Source: AWTP1-13 sp963775835 (GTDB taxonomy: Bacteria; Pseudomonadota; Alphaproteobacteria; Rhizobiales; Hyphomicrobiaceae). From it: DNA of 64,000 nucleotides. The position numbers were made by a program, and so were the translations under genes. The stretch spans positions 62,001 to 126,000 of the forward strand of contig CAVZKV010000029.1 in assembly GCA_963775835.1 (NCBI GenBank). Reading direction: 5' to 3'. The notes under the pieces are model-generated. The model was not told the DNA's origin. It did not search any database and saw only the letters and a list, made by a program, of their open reading frames with translations. Of this stretch, positions 38,840 to 47,596 are shown piece after piece (position 1 is the first letter of the stretch; every line of letters begins with the position of its first letter).

Positions 38840-40021
38840 ATGCGGGTCCGTGAGTTGAGGTGTTTTGCGCATCGGATCCTGCTCCAACTCTTGTTGCTGA
38901 CATTGGCAGCCGTCGGCGCTCGGGCGCACGATCCGAGCGCCTACGGTGGCGTGTTTCGTTCGCGCAATCTTGGCGGCACCTGGCTCAGCGCCGATATTGG
39001 CCTGTTCCTCAATGCGGCCCTGGTCGTGGCCATCAATCCAAAAAACCAAGCCCACCTGTTCGCCGGCACCGATCTCGGCGTGCTCGCCTCGCGCAACGGC
39101 GGCCTCACTTGGGCGCCGGAAGCCCCTGACCTCATGTTCGGCGCCGTGTTCGCCATCACATTTCTCAACGATGGCGAAGGCGCAATCTGTGCCGCGCAAA
39201 GCGGGGTGTTCCGGCTATCCGCTGGCCGTTGGACGACGGCGGATGTGCCGGAAGCCGCCGTGCCGGCCAGAGCCGTCGTGCCGGGTGCGTCGGCCAATCG
39301 CGTCTACCTGCTCGGCCGCCAACATCTGTTCATCAGCGTAGACGGCGGAAAGACCTTCGTGCCCGCGCCGGCCGCCTCGGAAACGAGCGCCATGAGCGCG
39401 CTCACCGTCGCCCGCTCCGAGCACGAAGCCCTCCTCGCCGTGATCGACGGCCAGGTGATGGCCAGCGAAGATGGCGGCCGGCAGTGGCGCGCGCGCGGGT
39501 TGGGGCGCCAGGGCGATCCGGTAGATCAGGTTGCGGCCGATCCCCATGTGCCGCAGCGCGTGTGGGCCGCGCAGGCGGGCCGAATCTACGTGAGTAACGA
39601 TCTGGGCGCGGCCTGGCGCACGGTCGGAAGCGCCCTGCCCGAACCCGCCACCGTCGTGCGCGACATCGCCGCCAATGCCGAGGCGACCGTCCTGCTCGTC
39701 AGCAGCAACCGCGGTCTTTATCGCAGCGAGAACGGCGGCGAGACCTGGATGCTCAAGGAGGACAATCTTCCGATCCACCTCGAGGCCGGTCCGTTGGCAC
39801 GCGATCCGGGGGATGCTGGCCTCATCTACGCGGTATACTCGCTCATGCCCTATGCGGAGGTGTGGCGTCTCGCCAGCGAAGGCGGCAACCTCCTGCAACG
39901 CCTCGATCCCATCAGCCTCGCTGGTGGCGTCGCGTTCTGGCTCCTGATTTTGCTGGCCGGCGGCTGGCTGGCGCAGCGCTTGCTGCACCGGCGCGCTGCC
40001 ACACCGGATGATCGCACGTGA
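38840..40021 (+). CDS. Exported BNR/sialidase-like repeat protein with C-terminal membrane anchor
   Basis: About 393 residues from ATG 38840 (MRVRELRCFA), chosen over 45 more upstream codons because a signal peptide begins directly (ILLQLLLLTLAAVGARA). The mature part is a beta-propeller of BNR-type Asp-box repeats: SRNGGLTWAPE, SVDGGKTFVPA, SEDGGRQWRAR, SNDLGAAWRTV and SENGGETWMLK, five in all. A single C-terminal helix (GGVAFWLLILLAGGWLAQ) would anchor it to the inner membrane with a short basic tail. No sialidase catalytic residues are evident, so a binding or assembly role is more likely, like photosystem-assembly-type BNR proteins. Its stop overlaps the next start. Confidence 0.8.
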   Translation: MRVRELRCFAHRILLQLLLLTLAAVGARAHDPSAYGGVFRSRNLGGTWLSADIGLFLNAALVVAINPKNQAHLFAGTDLGVLASRNGGLTWAPEAPDLMFGAVFAITFLNDGEGAICAAQSGVFRLSAGRWTTADVPEAAVPARAVVPGASANRVYLLGRQHLFISVDGGKTFVPAPAASETSAMSALTVARSEHEALLAVIDGQVMASEDGGRQWRARGLGRQGDPVDQVAADPHVPQRVWAAQAGRIYVSNDLGAAWRTVGSALPEPATVVRDIAANAEATVLLVSSNRGLYRSENGGETWMLKEDNLPIHLEAGPLARDPGDAGLIYAVYSLMPYAEVWRLASEGGNLLQRLDPISLAGGVAFWLLILLAGGWLAQRLLHRRAATPDDRT

Positions 40022-41022
40022 CGGATGCTACAGCGCCTCCGCCCGCCCGCCGGCGCCGGCGGGCCGGCATTGCCGTCATCGGTCTCGCCCTGTTGGCCGG
40101 CATCGGCGTCTACGCGTTGCAAAGCGCGGCGCCGACCGCACGATTTGTCGAATACCCGCTGCCCAATGCGCAGGATGCACCGGTCGCGATCGCCGCCGCC
40201 GCCGATGGCACCATCTGGTTCACGATTGACCGCGCCGACGCCATTGGCCGATTGCGCGGCGGGCGCATGGAGCGACTGCCGATACCAGGCCGCAACTTCG
40301 AGCCCCTCGGCCTGGCGATCGCCGCCGACGGAAGTGCCTGGTACACGGACAGTGCAGCCGGCGCGGTCGTGCGCATCGCGGCCTCGGGTGAGGCCTCAAA
40401 GTTTGCGCTCGAGGGCGCGATCACGCGATTGGGCCGGCTGGCCATGGCCCCGGATGGCTCAGCCTGGTTTGCCGATGCCACCGGCTACGGCATTACCCAG
40501 CTGCAGAACGGAACCTTCAAGCGCCACGAAAGTGCCACGGCCGACGACGGGCCCTACGGCGTGGCGGTGAGCGCGGACGGAATCGTGTGGGCGAGCCTGC
40601 AGCGAAGCAGCAAGCTGATGCGCATCGCCCCGGGCGGGGCGACGGCGACGATCGAGCTACCACGGCGCGGTGCGAACCCGACCGATGTAGCCGTGGGCAC
40701 CGACGGCTCGGTTTGGTTCCTACAATTCCGCGCCAATCGACTGGGGCAGCTGAAGGAGGGCAAGTTTTCCGAGTTCGAGGTCGGCGGACAAAACGTCGGC
40801 CTCAGCGGATTGGCGGTTGCAGCCGACGGGGCAGTTTGGTTCGGCATGGTGCGCAGCTCGAGCCTTGGTCGCCTGCGCGACGGCAAGGTTGCCACCTTCA
40901 AGCTGCCCCGCGACAAGGCCCGCCCCTACGGCGTCGTCGTCGATCCGGAAGGCAACGTCTGGTATGCCGACATCAGCGGCTATGTCGGGATGTTACCGGC
41001 ACGCTATGCGCGGGCTCCCTGA
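40018..41022 (+). CDS. Vgb-like (streptogramin-lyase-type) beta-propeller protein
   Basis: 334 residues from GTG 40018, which overlaps the preceding stop by GTGA. One N-terminal helix after a basic stretch (RRRRRAGIAVIGLALLAGIG) makes it a membrane-anchored periplasmic propeller. Repeats of the virginiamycin B lyase family are regular: AAADGTIWFTID, AADGSAWYTDS, APDGSAWFADA, SADGIVWASLQ, GTDGSVWFLQF, AADGAVWFGMV and DPEGNVWYADI, seven blades. Real streptogramin lyase activity is unproven for such homologues. The heme-propeller at 33604 has repeats of the same general type, so the cluster contains three propellers. Confidence 0.85.
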   Translation: MTDATAPPPARRRRRAGIAVIGLALLAGIGVYALQSAAPTARFVEYPLPNAQDAPVAIAAAADGTIWFTIDRADAIGRLRGGRMERLPIPGRNFEPLGLAIAADGSAWYTDSAAGAVVRIAASGEASKFALEGAITRLGRLAMAPDGSAWFADATGYGITQLQNGTFKRHESATADDGPYGVAVSADGIVWASLQRSSKLMRIAPGGATATIELPRRGANPTDVAVGTDGSVWFLQFRANRLGQLKEGKFSEFEVGGQNVGLSGLAVAADGAVWFGMVRSSSLGRLRDGKVATFKLPRDKARPYGVVVDPEGNVWYADISGYVGMLPARYARAP

Positions 41023-41045
41023 GGTGCGCGGGCGCGCACGCCGGC

Positions 41046-41855
41046 CTAGCCCGGTAGCAGCGCGATTTCGTAGGCAGCCCTTAGGGTCAAAACGACCCCC
41101 ATGCCGAGGATGAGCAGCGTCGTCAGGATCTGTACGCGCACCATCCAGATACTGTCGAGCCATTGCATAATCCGTTGACCGATTTTGGCCGCAATGATGC
41201 CGACCACAACCAGCGTCGCCGCGAAGCCGAGGCTGAACACGAGTACGGTCGTCAGACCGAGCAAGACCTTGCCACTCGAAAGCGCCGCCAACAGCAGGGC
41301 CAGCGCCGCGGGGTCGGGCAGCAGCCCCCCGGCGATGCCAAGAGCCAACAGGACGGGCAGTTTGGGGCGGTCTGCGGTCACGAGATCCAGCCGATGCGCA
41401 TGGGCGGTTCCCCAGCCGTGCCTGTGCCAAGCGTGCACCCCGGCAGCTGCGTGGTCGTGCGAGTGCGGATGCGCCCCAGAATCTGCGTGGGCGTGATCAT
41501 GCTCGTCACCGCCGGCGGCACCGGGCTCGCCCATGGCAACTGCTAGCAGGTCACGCTGTGTCCATAGCATCCACAGTCCCAGCACGACGACCAAAATCCC
41601 CACGCCTAGTGCCAGATAGGCCTCGATGCGTTGCGGGCGCAGCCAGCCGAAGCCGAGTGAGGCGAGCACACCCACCAAAAGGATGCCGCTGGTGTGCGAA
41701 AGCGTGACAAACACGCCAAGAATAAGTGCATCGATCGGTTTGCCACGGGCGCCGACGATATAGGCCGCAGCAATCGTCTTGCCATGGCCTGGCGTCGCCG
41801 CGTGCGCCGCGCCGGCCCAAAAGCTGGAAATTACGAAAAACAGGATCTCGCGCAT
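41046..41855 (-). CDS. NicO-family nickel/cobalt exporter-like protein (RcnA-like)
   Basis: About 269 residues from ATG 41855 (MREILFFVIS); the frame is open 82 codons further, but that part is not protein-like. The NicO signature HAATPGHGKTIAAAYIVG lies in the first 35 residues, followed by FVTLSHTSGILLVGVL. A His/Asp-rich loop (DEHDHAHADSGAHPHSHDH) lies between helices 3 and 4, then ALGIAGGLLPDPAALALLL, VFSLGFAATLVVVG and the last helix. This is the RcnA/HupE-like layout for Ni2+/Co2+ export. It converges with the propeller operon, ending 24 bases from the stop at 41022. Confidence 0.87.
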   Translation of the reverse strand: MREILFFVISSFWAGAAHAATPGHGKTIAAAYIVGARGKPIDALILGVFVTLSHTSGILLVGVLASLGFGWLRPQRIEAYLALGVGILVVVLGLWMLWTQRDLLAVAMGEPGAAGGDEHDHAHADSGAHPHSHDHAAAGVHAWHRHGWGTAHAHRLDLVTADRPKLPVLLALGIAGGLLPDPAALALLLAALSSGKVLLGLTTVLVFSLGFAATLVVVGIIAAKIGQRIMQWLDSIWMVRVQILTTLLILGMGVVLTLRAAYEIALLPG

Positions 41856-42276
41856 GGGTCTCCCGGTCGATCGCAACGGCGTGCGGCCAATAGCCAAAAA
41901 GCCCTTTCCGTTAGGGCTCGCCGACCAACGCTGCACAAATTGGCCGGGCCGGGCAAGGCCCGGTTCATCAAGGCTCTCCCGAGGCCCGGGCGACTTTTCG
42001 CGGCCGTGCAGGTTCACCGCGACGCAGCACCACCTAAGGCGGATGGGGCAGACCGGGCGCCCTGCAGTTGCGATCGCGCCCAGCTTGCTCAGCCATTTCA
42101 AGCCACCGCCAAGCGATGCTGCTTGGCCGTCTCAAGGACTGACCACCATTGCCCGACCGGGCGCTGGCGCCGCGCCCGCCGTTGTCACGGCCATGTGAGC
42201 GTCACGGGACGAGAAAGGATGCTAGCCTCCGCGTGTGCTTGCAGCCCGTGGCCTGTCACCGGGAGAACGCATCGCC
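41856..42276. other. Intergenic stretch between the NicO exporter and a small exported gene
   Basis: About 420 bases between divergent genes. No supported gene. It contains GGGAGA just upstream of the NicO start at 41855 and GGGAGA at 42261-42266 for the rightward gene. No riboswitch consensus recognised. Confidence 0.45.
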
Positions 42277-42603
42277 GTGCCCAGCAAATCTTGGTTGATC
42301 CCGCTGCTCGTTAGCCTCGCCCTGGGCGCCACTGCAACGGCATTGCGGGCAGACCCCATGGCCGGCGCGCGGATGGCGAACGAAGCCGCCACTCAGCGTG
42401 ATGCGCGCCTTGAGAGGGTGGCGGCTCGGCACTGCTGGTGGCAGCAGGGTCGACGCCATTGTCGCGACCGCACCTCCGCGCGTCAGACGAGCGATTACTA
42501 TGTGCGCGACGCCGATAAGCTGCCCTACGGCACGTCGCGCTGGTGGGAGGAGATGTTGCGCGAGAACCGAGCCGGCAACCCCGGTGGAGGAGGCAGGAAC
42601 TAA
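42277..42603 (+). CDS. Small exported hypothetical protein
   Basis: About 108 residues from GTG 42277 (MPSKSWLIPLLVSLALG), with GGGAGA at 42261-42266; a GTG at 42235 in the same frame is possible but adds a non-hydrophobic leader. Signal peptide through LGATATALRA. The mature part is short, basic and has one Cys pair (CWWQQGRRHC), which could form a disulphide. I recognise no family. It is the only gene between the NicO and LLM genes and may belong to either locus. Confidence 0.5.
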   Translation: MPSKSWLIPLLVSLALGATATALRADPMAGARMANEAATQRDARLERVAARHCWWQQGRRHCRDRTSARQTSDYYVRDADKLPYGTSRWWEEMLRENRAGNPGGGGRN

Positions 42604-42635
42604 TCGCTCGGACCGGTCGGTGGCCAGCGCGTCCG

Positions 42636-43676
42636 TCACAGCGCGGCTGCGGCAATGACGCGTAGGGCTTCCGAACTGGCGCCCCCCAGTAACATGGTGC
42701 CGATCCGGTGCTCCTTGGCTCCGTCCTGCCACGCCCGCAGCCGGTCCCTGATGCGGTCTGGCGGACCGACCAATGCCGTCTCGTCGATCAGGCGATCGGG
42801 CACCGCCGCGGCCGCTTCCTGCCGGCGACCGGCGAGGAAAGCCTCCTGGATCTTGATGGCAGCGTCCTCGTATCCCATGCGCTTGACGAGATCGTTGTAG
42901 AAATTCTTGCTGCGCGCGCCCATACCGCCGATGTAGAGGGCCATTTCCGGTCTGATCTTGTCGCGGCAGGCTGCAAGGTCGCTGCCCATGGCCACGCGCA
43001 CGAAGGGCGCAATGTCAAAATCGGCGAGCGACGTGCCGCGACCGGCGGCGGCCATGCCAGCGAGCACGTGTTCGCCGACAAGGCTCGTGCGCTCCGGGCT
43101 CATGAAAATCGGCTGCACGCCGTCGGCCACCTCGCCGGCGGTCTTGAGACCCGCCGGAGAAATGGCCGCCGTGTAGATCTTCAGGTTCGGGTTGGGATGC
43201 AGGATACTCCTCAGCGGTTTGCCCAAACCCGTCGCTCCCACCCCGGCGTAGGGGATCTGGTAGTGCTCGCCGTCATGCTGCAGCGGGGCTGCACGGGCGA
43301 ACACCTTGCGCACCACGGCAACGTATTCGCGCGTGCGCGTCAGCGGCTTGCCATAGGGCATGCCATGCCATCCCTCGATCACCTGTGGACCGGAAGGGCC
43401 GATCCCCAGCAGAAAACGGTTCTGGGACATGGCCTGCAGCGTTGCGGCCGTCATGGCGGCGCAGGTCGGTGTTCGCGCCGACATCTGCATGATCCCGGTG
43501 CCGGCCTTGATCTTCGTGGTACGCGCCAGCACCCATGTAATCGGCGTCACCGCATCGGTCCCGTAGGACTCACCGGCCCATACCGAGTTGTAGCCGAGGC
43601 GCTCGGCCTCGAGCACTTGCTCCATGCTGGGACCGCCGGCCTCGCCGGCATAGCGCAGCAATATTCCAAGCCTCAT
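42636..43676 (-). CDS. LLM-class (luciferase-like) F420/flavin-dependent oxidoreductase
   Basis: 346 residues; ATG 43676 with AGGAG seven bases upstream. The (beta/alpha)8 luciferase-like fold is shown by EAERLGYNSVWAGESYGTDA at the N-terminus, ITWVLARTTKIKAGTGIMQM, LGIGPSGPQVIEGWHG and the conserved PYGKPLTRTREYVAVVR. The C-terminal segment includes LVGPPDRIRDRLRAW. Such enzymes use FMNH2 or F420 for monooxygenation or hydride transfer. It ends the leftward run that begins with the HisD-like gene; the next gene upstream, tex, is 39 bases away. Confidence 0.88.
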   Translation of the reverse strand: MRLGILLRYAGEAGGPSMEQVLEAERLGYNSVWAGESYGTDAVTPITWVLARTTKIKAGTGIMQMSARTPTCAAMTAATLQAMSQNRFLLGIGPSGPQVIEGWHGMPYGKPLTRTREYVAVVRKVFARAAPLQHDGEHYQIPYAGVGATGLGKPLRSILHPNPNLKIYTAAISPAGLKTAGEVADGVQPIFMSPERTSLVGEHVLAGMAAAGRGTSLADFDIAPFVRVAMGSDLAACRDKIRPEMALYIGGMGARSKNFYNDLVKRMGYEDAAIKIQEAFLAGRRQEAAAAVPDRLIDETALVGPPDRIRDRLRAWQDGAKEHRIGTMLLGGASSEALRVIAAAAL

Positions 43677-43715
43677 GCGCGTACTCCTTCAGCCATCGCC
43701 AACGATCTCAACAGG

Positions 43716-46004
43716 CTATTTCTGCCGCTGCGCCCGTCTGAGCGCCGCGGCAAAGGCGCTCTCCTCCGGCACCGGCGCCGAGGCCGACGCGGAGCTCTTG
43801 GCCTTGGTCGCGGCGGCATTGGCCGGACTTGGCGATGGCTCGATGGCGCCAGATTTCATTGTCAGCCCAATGCGCTTGCGCGCGACATCAACGCTTCTCA
43901 CACGCACCTTAACGACATCACCGGCCTTCACGACCTCGCGCGGATCTTTCACAAAGCGGTCCGAAAGTTCGGAGATGTGCACCAATCCGTCTTGGTGCAC
44001 GCCCACATCCACAAACGCACCGAAGGCGGTAACATTGGTGACAACGCCTTCGAGCCGCATGCCCGGCTTGAGATCGGAAATCTTCTCGACATCCTCGGCA
44101 AAGGTCGCCGTCTTGAACTCCGGGCGCGGATCGCGCCCCGGCTTTTCAAGCTCCTTCAGCACGTCGCTGATGGTTGGGATGCCGAAATCGGCGTCGGCGA
44201 ACGCGGCAGGCTTGAGCGATTTCAAAAATACACCGTCACCGATCAAGGAGTTGAGCCCGCGCTTGGTCGCCGCTGCGATCCTTTCCACCAGCGGATATGC
44301 CTCCGGGTGCACCGCCGAGGCATCCAACGGGTTCTTACCGTTCATTATGCGTAGGAAGCCGGCCGCCTGTTCAAAGGCTTTGGGCCCAAGTCGCGGCACC
44401 TTCCTGAGGGAGGTTCGCGTTTTAAAGGCGCCATGTTCGTCGCGGAAAGCGACAATGTTCGCGGCCAGCGTCTGATTGAGACCCGACACGCGCGCCAGCA
44501 ATGGCGCCGACGCCATGTTGACGTCGACACCAACCAGGTTGACGCAGTCCTCCACCACGGCGTCGAGCGAACGGGCGAGCAGCGTTTGCTCGACGTCGTG
44601 CTGGTATTGGCCAACGCCGATTGCTCTGGGCTCGATCTTGACCAATTCCGCCAAAGGGTCCTGCAGGCGCCGGGCAATCGACACGGCGCCGCGGAGGCTG
44701 ACATCGAGATCGGAAAATTCCTTGGCCGCAAGCTCTGAGGCCGAATACACCGAAGCGCCGGCTTCGGACACCATCACCTTGCTGGGCTTCGAATTGGGCA
44801 ACTTGGCAATCAACTCGGTCGCGAGTTTGTCCGTCTCGCGGCTTGCCGTGCCGTTGCCGACGCTGAGGAGTTGCACCTTATGCTGCACGCACAGCGCCGC
44901 CAGCGAGGCCAGCGCCCCGCGCCAGTCGTTCTTCGGCTCGTGTGGGTAGACCGTGTCGGTCGCAACCAGCCTGCCCGTCGCATCCACGACCGCGACCTTT
45001 ACCCCGGTGCGAAACCCGGGGTCGAGCCCCATGGTGACGCGCGCCCCGGCCGGTGCCGCGAGCAGCAGGTCCTTAAGATTCTTGGCGAAGACTTGGATGG
45101 CTTCCCCGTCGGCGCGCTCCTTGAGCCGTCCCATGAGATCGTTTTGCAGGGCAGCCGCGAGCCTGGACCGCCACGCCAGACGCACGGTCTCGAGCAGCCA
45201 GGCGTCGGCGGGCCTGCGCCGGTCGGCGATGCCGAACGCAAGTCGGATCTTGCCTTCGGCCGGGTGCATCGCATTGGCATCGTGGGGCACGTCGAGATCC
45301 AAAGTAAGGATGTCTTCGCGAAAGCCTCGCAGCAGAGCCAGGGCGCGGTGCGATGGCAGCTCCTTGATCTTCTGATTGAAGGCGAAATAGTCGGAAAACT
45401 TCGCGCCCTCCGCATCCTTGCCCTTCGCCACCTTTGCCGCGAGCACACCTTCCTGCCACTGCCATTCGCGCAGGTCGCCCACGAGTTTTGCGGTCTCCCC
45501 GATACGCTCGAGCAGAATTTGGCGCGCACCGTCGAGCGCGGCTTTCGCATCCGCCACGCCCTTGGTGGCAGCGACGAAGTTGCCCGCCTCGGCCATGGGA
45601 TCAAGGGCCGGATTGTGCAGTAGCCGATCGGCAAGAGGCTCAAGCCCGGCCGCGCGCGCGATCTGCGCCTTGCTGCGCCGCTTTGGTTTGTAGGGCGCAT
45701 AGAGGTCCTCGAGCTCGACTTTCGCCTCAGCGGCGTTGATCAGGCGCGCCAGCTCCGGCGTCAGCTTGCCTTGCTCCTCAATCGACCTCAACACCGTGAC
45801 GCGGCGATCTTCCAACTCATTGAGATAGCCGAGCCGCGATTGAAGCTTACGCAACTGGGTATCGTCGAGGCCGCCGGTCTTCTCCTTGCGATAGCGTGCG
45901 ATGAAGGGAACCGTGGCCCCGTCGCCCAGCAATGCCGCAGCGGCAACGACCTGGCCCACGGCAACGCCAAGTTCGGCGGCAATTTTCTGGTTGATTGTAT
46001 CCAT
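43716..46004 (-). CDS. tex: Tex-family transcription accessory protein (S1 RNA-binding)
   Basis: 762 residues from ATG 46004 (MDTINQKIAAELGVAVG), preceded by AAAGGAG; 31 additional upstream codons are open but not homologous. Tex landmarks are visible in order: N-terminal VPFIARYRKEKTGGLDD, YRLQN-like YqgF domain beginning RVTMGLDPGFRTGVKVAVVD, helix-hairpin-helix region LLARVSGLNQTLAANIV and LRKVPRLGPKAFEQAAGFL, and a C-terminal S1 domain GMRLEGVVTNVTAFGAFVDV. Tex is a broadly conserved, cytosolic nucleic-acid-binding protein linked to transcription. The Ala/Ser/Lys-rich tail is disordered. It looks fully intact. Confidence 0.95.
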   Translation of the reverse strand: MDTINQKIAAELGVAVGQVVAAAALLGDGATVPFIARYRKEKTGGLDDTQLRKLQSRLGYLNELEDRRVTVLRSIEEQGKLTPELARLINAAEAKVELEDLYAPYKPKRRSKAQIARAAGLEPLADRLLHNPALDPMAEAGNFVAATKGVADAKAALDGARQILLERIGETAKLVGDLREWQWQEGVLAAKVAKGKDAEGAKFSDYFAFNQKIKELPSHRALALLRGFREDILTLDLDVPHDANAMHPAEGKIRLAFGIADRRRPADAWLLETVRLAWRSRLAAALQNDLMGRLKERADGEAIQVFAKNLKDLLLAAPAGARVTMGLDPGFRTGVKVAVVDATGRLVATDTVYPHEPKNDWRGALASLAALCVQHKVQLLSVGNGTASRETDKLATELIAKLPNSKPSKVMVSEAGASVYSASELAAKEFSDLDVSLRGAVSIARRLQDPLAELVKIEPRAIGVGQYQHDVEQTLLARSLDAVVEDCVNLVGVDVNMASAPLLARVSGLNQTLAANIVAFRDEHGAFKTRTSLRKVPRLGPKAFEQAAGFLRIMNGKNPLDASAVHPEAYPLVERIAAATKRGLNSLIGDGVFLKSLKPAAFADADFGIPTISDVLKELEKPGRDPRPEFKTATFAEDVEKISDLKPGMRLEGVVTNVTAFGAFVDVGVHQDGLVHISELSDRFVKDPREVVKAGDVVKVRVRSVDVARKRIGLTMKSGAIEPSPSPANAAATKAKSSASASAPVPEESAFAAALRRAQRQK

Positions 46005-46093
46005 GGCGCTCCTTTGCCGCTCGCATGTCTCCAAGCCTGGCCAGCCGCCGTCAGCGCTGGGGACGGTCGCCGCCGGACCCTGGGTCGCCGGCC

Positions 46094-47515
46094 TCAAAGC
46101 GCCGGCACACGCTCAAACCAGGGTTGCGCCGTCTCCAGCTGGGCGGCGAGTTGCAGTAACGTGCTCTCTTCGCCGTAGCGACCGGCAAAATGCACACCCA
46201 CCGGCAAACCATCCCCCGTCCAGTGGAGCGGCACGCTCATCGCCGGCGTCCCAGTGGCATTGTGAACCGGCGTAACACCCAGGTACGCGGTGACCCGTTC
46301 GGTGAATGTTGCCACATCGCCGTTCATGTCGAAATGACCGAGGCGCGGCGGCGGCGCGGCCACCACCGTCGATAGAATCACGTCATAGTTGGTGAGAAAT
46401 GCCGCCATCTTTCGCCCTGCCGTGTGGATCGCCGCGATCGCCTCGACATACTCGACACCCGTGACTTTGGCCCCACGCCTGTAGACGGCCCAGGTCGCAG
46501 CCTCGACATCGTCTGGGTTTGGCTCACGCTGGAGCGCTTTCCAACGCAAGCCAAGGGCACGCGCGGTGTTGGCGGCGGCGATCGTCGAAGTCTGTTGTCG
46601 CAGCGCCTCCAGGTCGACCGCTGGATCGGCCTCCTCGACGACATGGCCCAGGCTCTGGCACAGTTTGGCGGCGCCGTCGATGGCGCGCAGACATTCGGCA
46701 TGGGGTTTGACGCCGCGATGGTCCTTGCGCATCACCGCAATTTTTAGTCGGCGCGGCGGCCGGTCGATTGCTTCCACAAATGCGCCGGCGGGCGACGGCG
46801 CCGTGTAGGGGTCCCCCGCCTCGTAGCCGGCCGTGCAATCGAGCATCAGGGCGCAATCGCGGACGCTGCGGCTCAGCACGTGGCCAACCGACATGCCGCC
46901 CCAACCTTCGCCTGCATCCGGCGCCAGCGAGACGCGGCCGCGTGAGGGCTTGAGCCCAAACAGGCCGCACTGGGCGGCCGGGATGCGGATCGAACCACCG
47001 CCGTCGGTCGCGTGGGCCATCGGTAGGATACCAGCGCTCACCGCTGCCGCCGCGCCACCCGATGAGCCACCCGCCGAGTGCGCGAGATTCCAAGGGTTTT
47101 TGCAAGCACCGTAAAGACGCGGTTCGGTATTGGGGCTCAAGCCAAATTCGGGGCTTGAGCTGCGGCCCATGAGCACGAGACCCGCTTGCTTGCAGCGCCG
47201 CACGTAGGCGCTGTCGTGGTCGGCGACAAAGCCAGCATAGATCCGGCTACCGTAAGTTGCTGGTTCGCCGGTTTCGAAAAAGCCCAGATCCTTGAGGAGA
47301 AAGGGCACACCCGCGAGCGGCCCCTTCGGCAACCCGGCCGCGACCGCCCGGTGCGCCCGTGCGTACTGGGGGTGAACGATGGCATTGATGGCCGGATTGA
47401 CTTGCTCCGCCCGGGCGATCGCCACTTCGAGCACCGCTTTGGCGCTGAGTTCGCCTTTGGCGATAAGCCGCGCAAGCGCGGTTGCATCCTGCTTGCGGTA
47501 TTCGTCAAATCGCAT
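46094..47515 (-). CDS. Amidase-signature enzyme (cytosolic)
   Basis: 473 residues from ATG 47515 with GAGGGAGG upstream; no signal peptide, unlike the amidase at 18025. Catalytic triad K75 in FLLKDLG, S151 in GGSSGG and S175 in TDGGGSIRIP, again 24 residues apart. Other family parts: SSSPEFGLSPNTEP, then FGLKPSRGRVSLAPD. The ending CGTPAMSVPLHWTGDGLPVG-type region is also present. It is preceded by the hydantoinase-type HyuB gene on the same strand (82 bases) and followed by tex, so it probably belongs to the catabolic run with HyuA and HyuB. It may hydrolyse an N-carbamoyl or simple amide product; the substrate is inferred only from context. Confidence 0.92.
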   Translation of the reverse strand: MRFDEYRKQDATALARLIAKGELSAKAVLEVAIARAEQVNPAINAIVHPQYARAHRAVAAGLPKGPLAGVPFLLKDLGFFETGEPATYGSRIYAGFVADHDSAYVRRCKQAGLVLMGRSSSPEFGLSPNTEPRLYGACKNPWNLAHSAGGSSGGAAAAVSAGILPMAHATDGGGSIRIPAAQCGLFGLKPSRGRVSLAPDAGEGWGGMSVGHVLSRSVRDCALMLDCTAGYEAGDPYTAPSPAGAFVEAIDRPPRRLKIAVMRKDHRGVKPHAECLRAIDGAAKLCQSLGHVVEEADPAVDLEALRQQTSTIAAANTARALGLRWKALQREPNPDDVEAATWAVYRRGAKVTGVEYVEAIAAIHTAGRKMAAFLTNYDVILSTVVAAPPPRLGHFDMNGDVATFTERVTAYLGVTPVHNATGTPAMSVPLHWTGDGLPVGVHFAGRYGEESTLLQLAAQLETAQPWFERVPAL

Positions 47516-47596
47516 GGCTTGGCCTCCCTCGCGCTCCATTCCTTCGCTGCCAGCGTGCAACCTGTCGAGGGGTTCGGCAAGACGCCTAAAAGGCCA

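Noticed and set aside
36157..41855. Urease, hydrogenase or other nickel-enzyme genes near the NicO transporters
   Set aside because: None of the neighbouring translations carries a nickel-enzyme signature, so the metal link of the cluster rests on the transporters alone.
42708..44354. A 548-codon forward open frame
   Set aside because: It lies antisense to the LLM oxidoreductase and tex, both with clear family motifs. It is a by-product of high GC content; its translation is Arg/His/Gly-rich with no family features.
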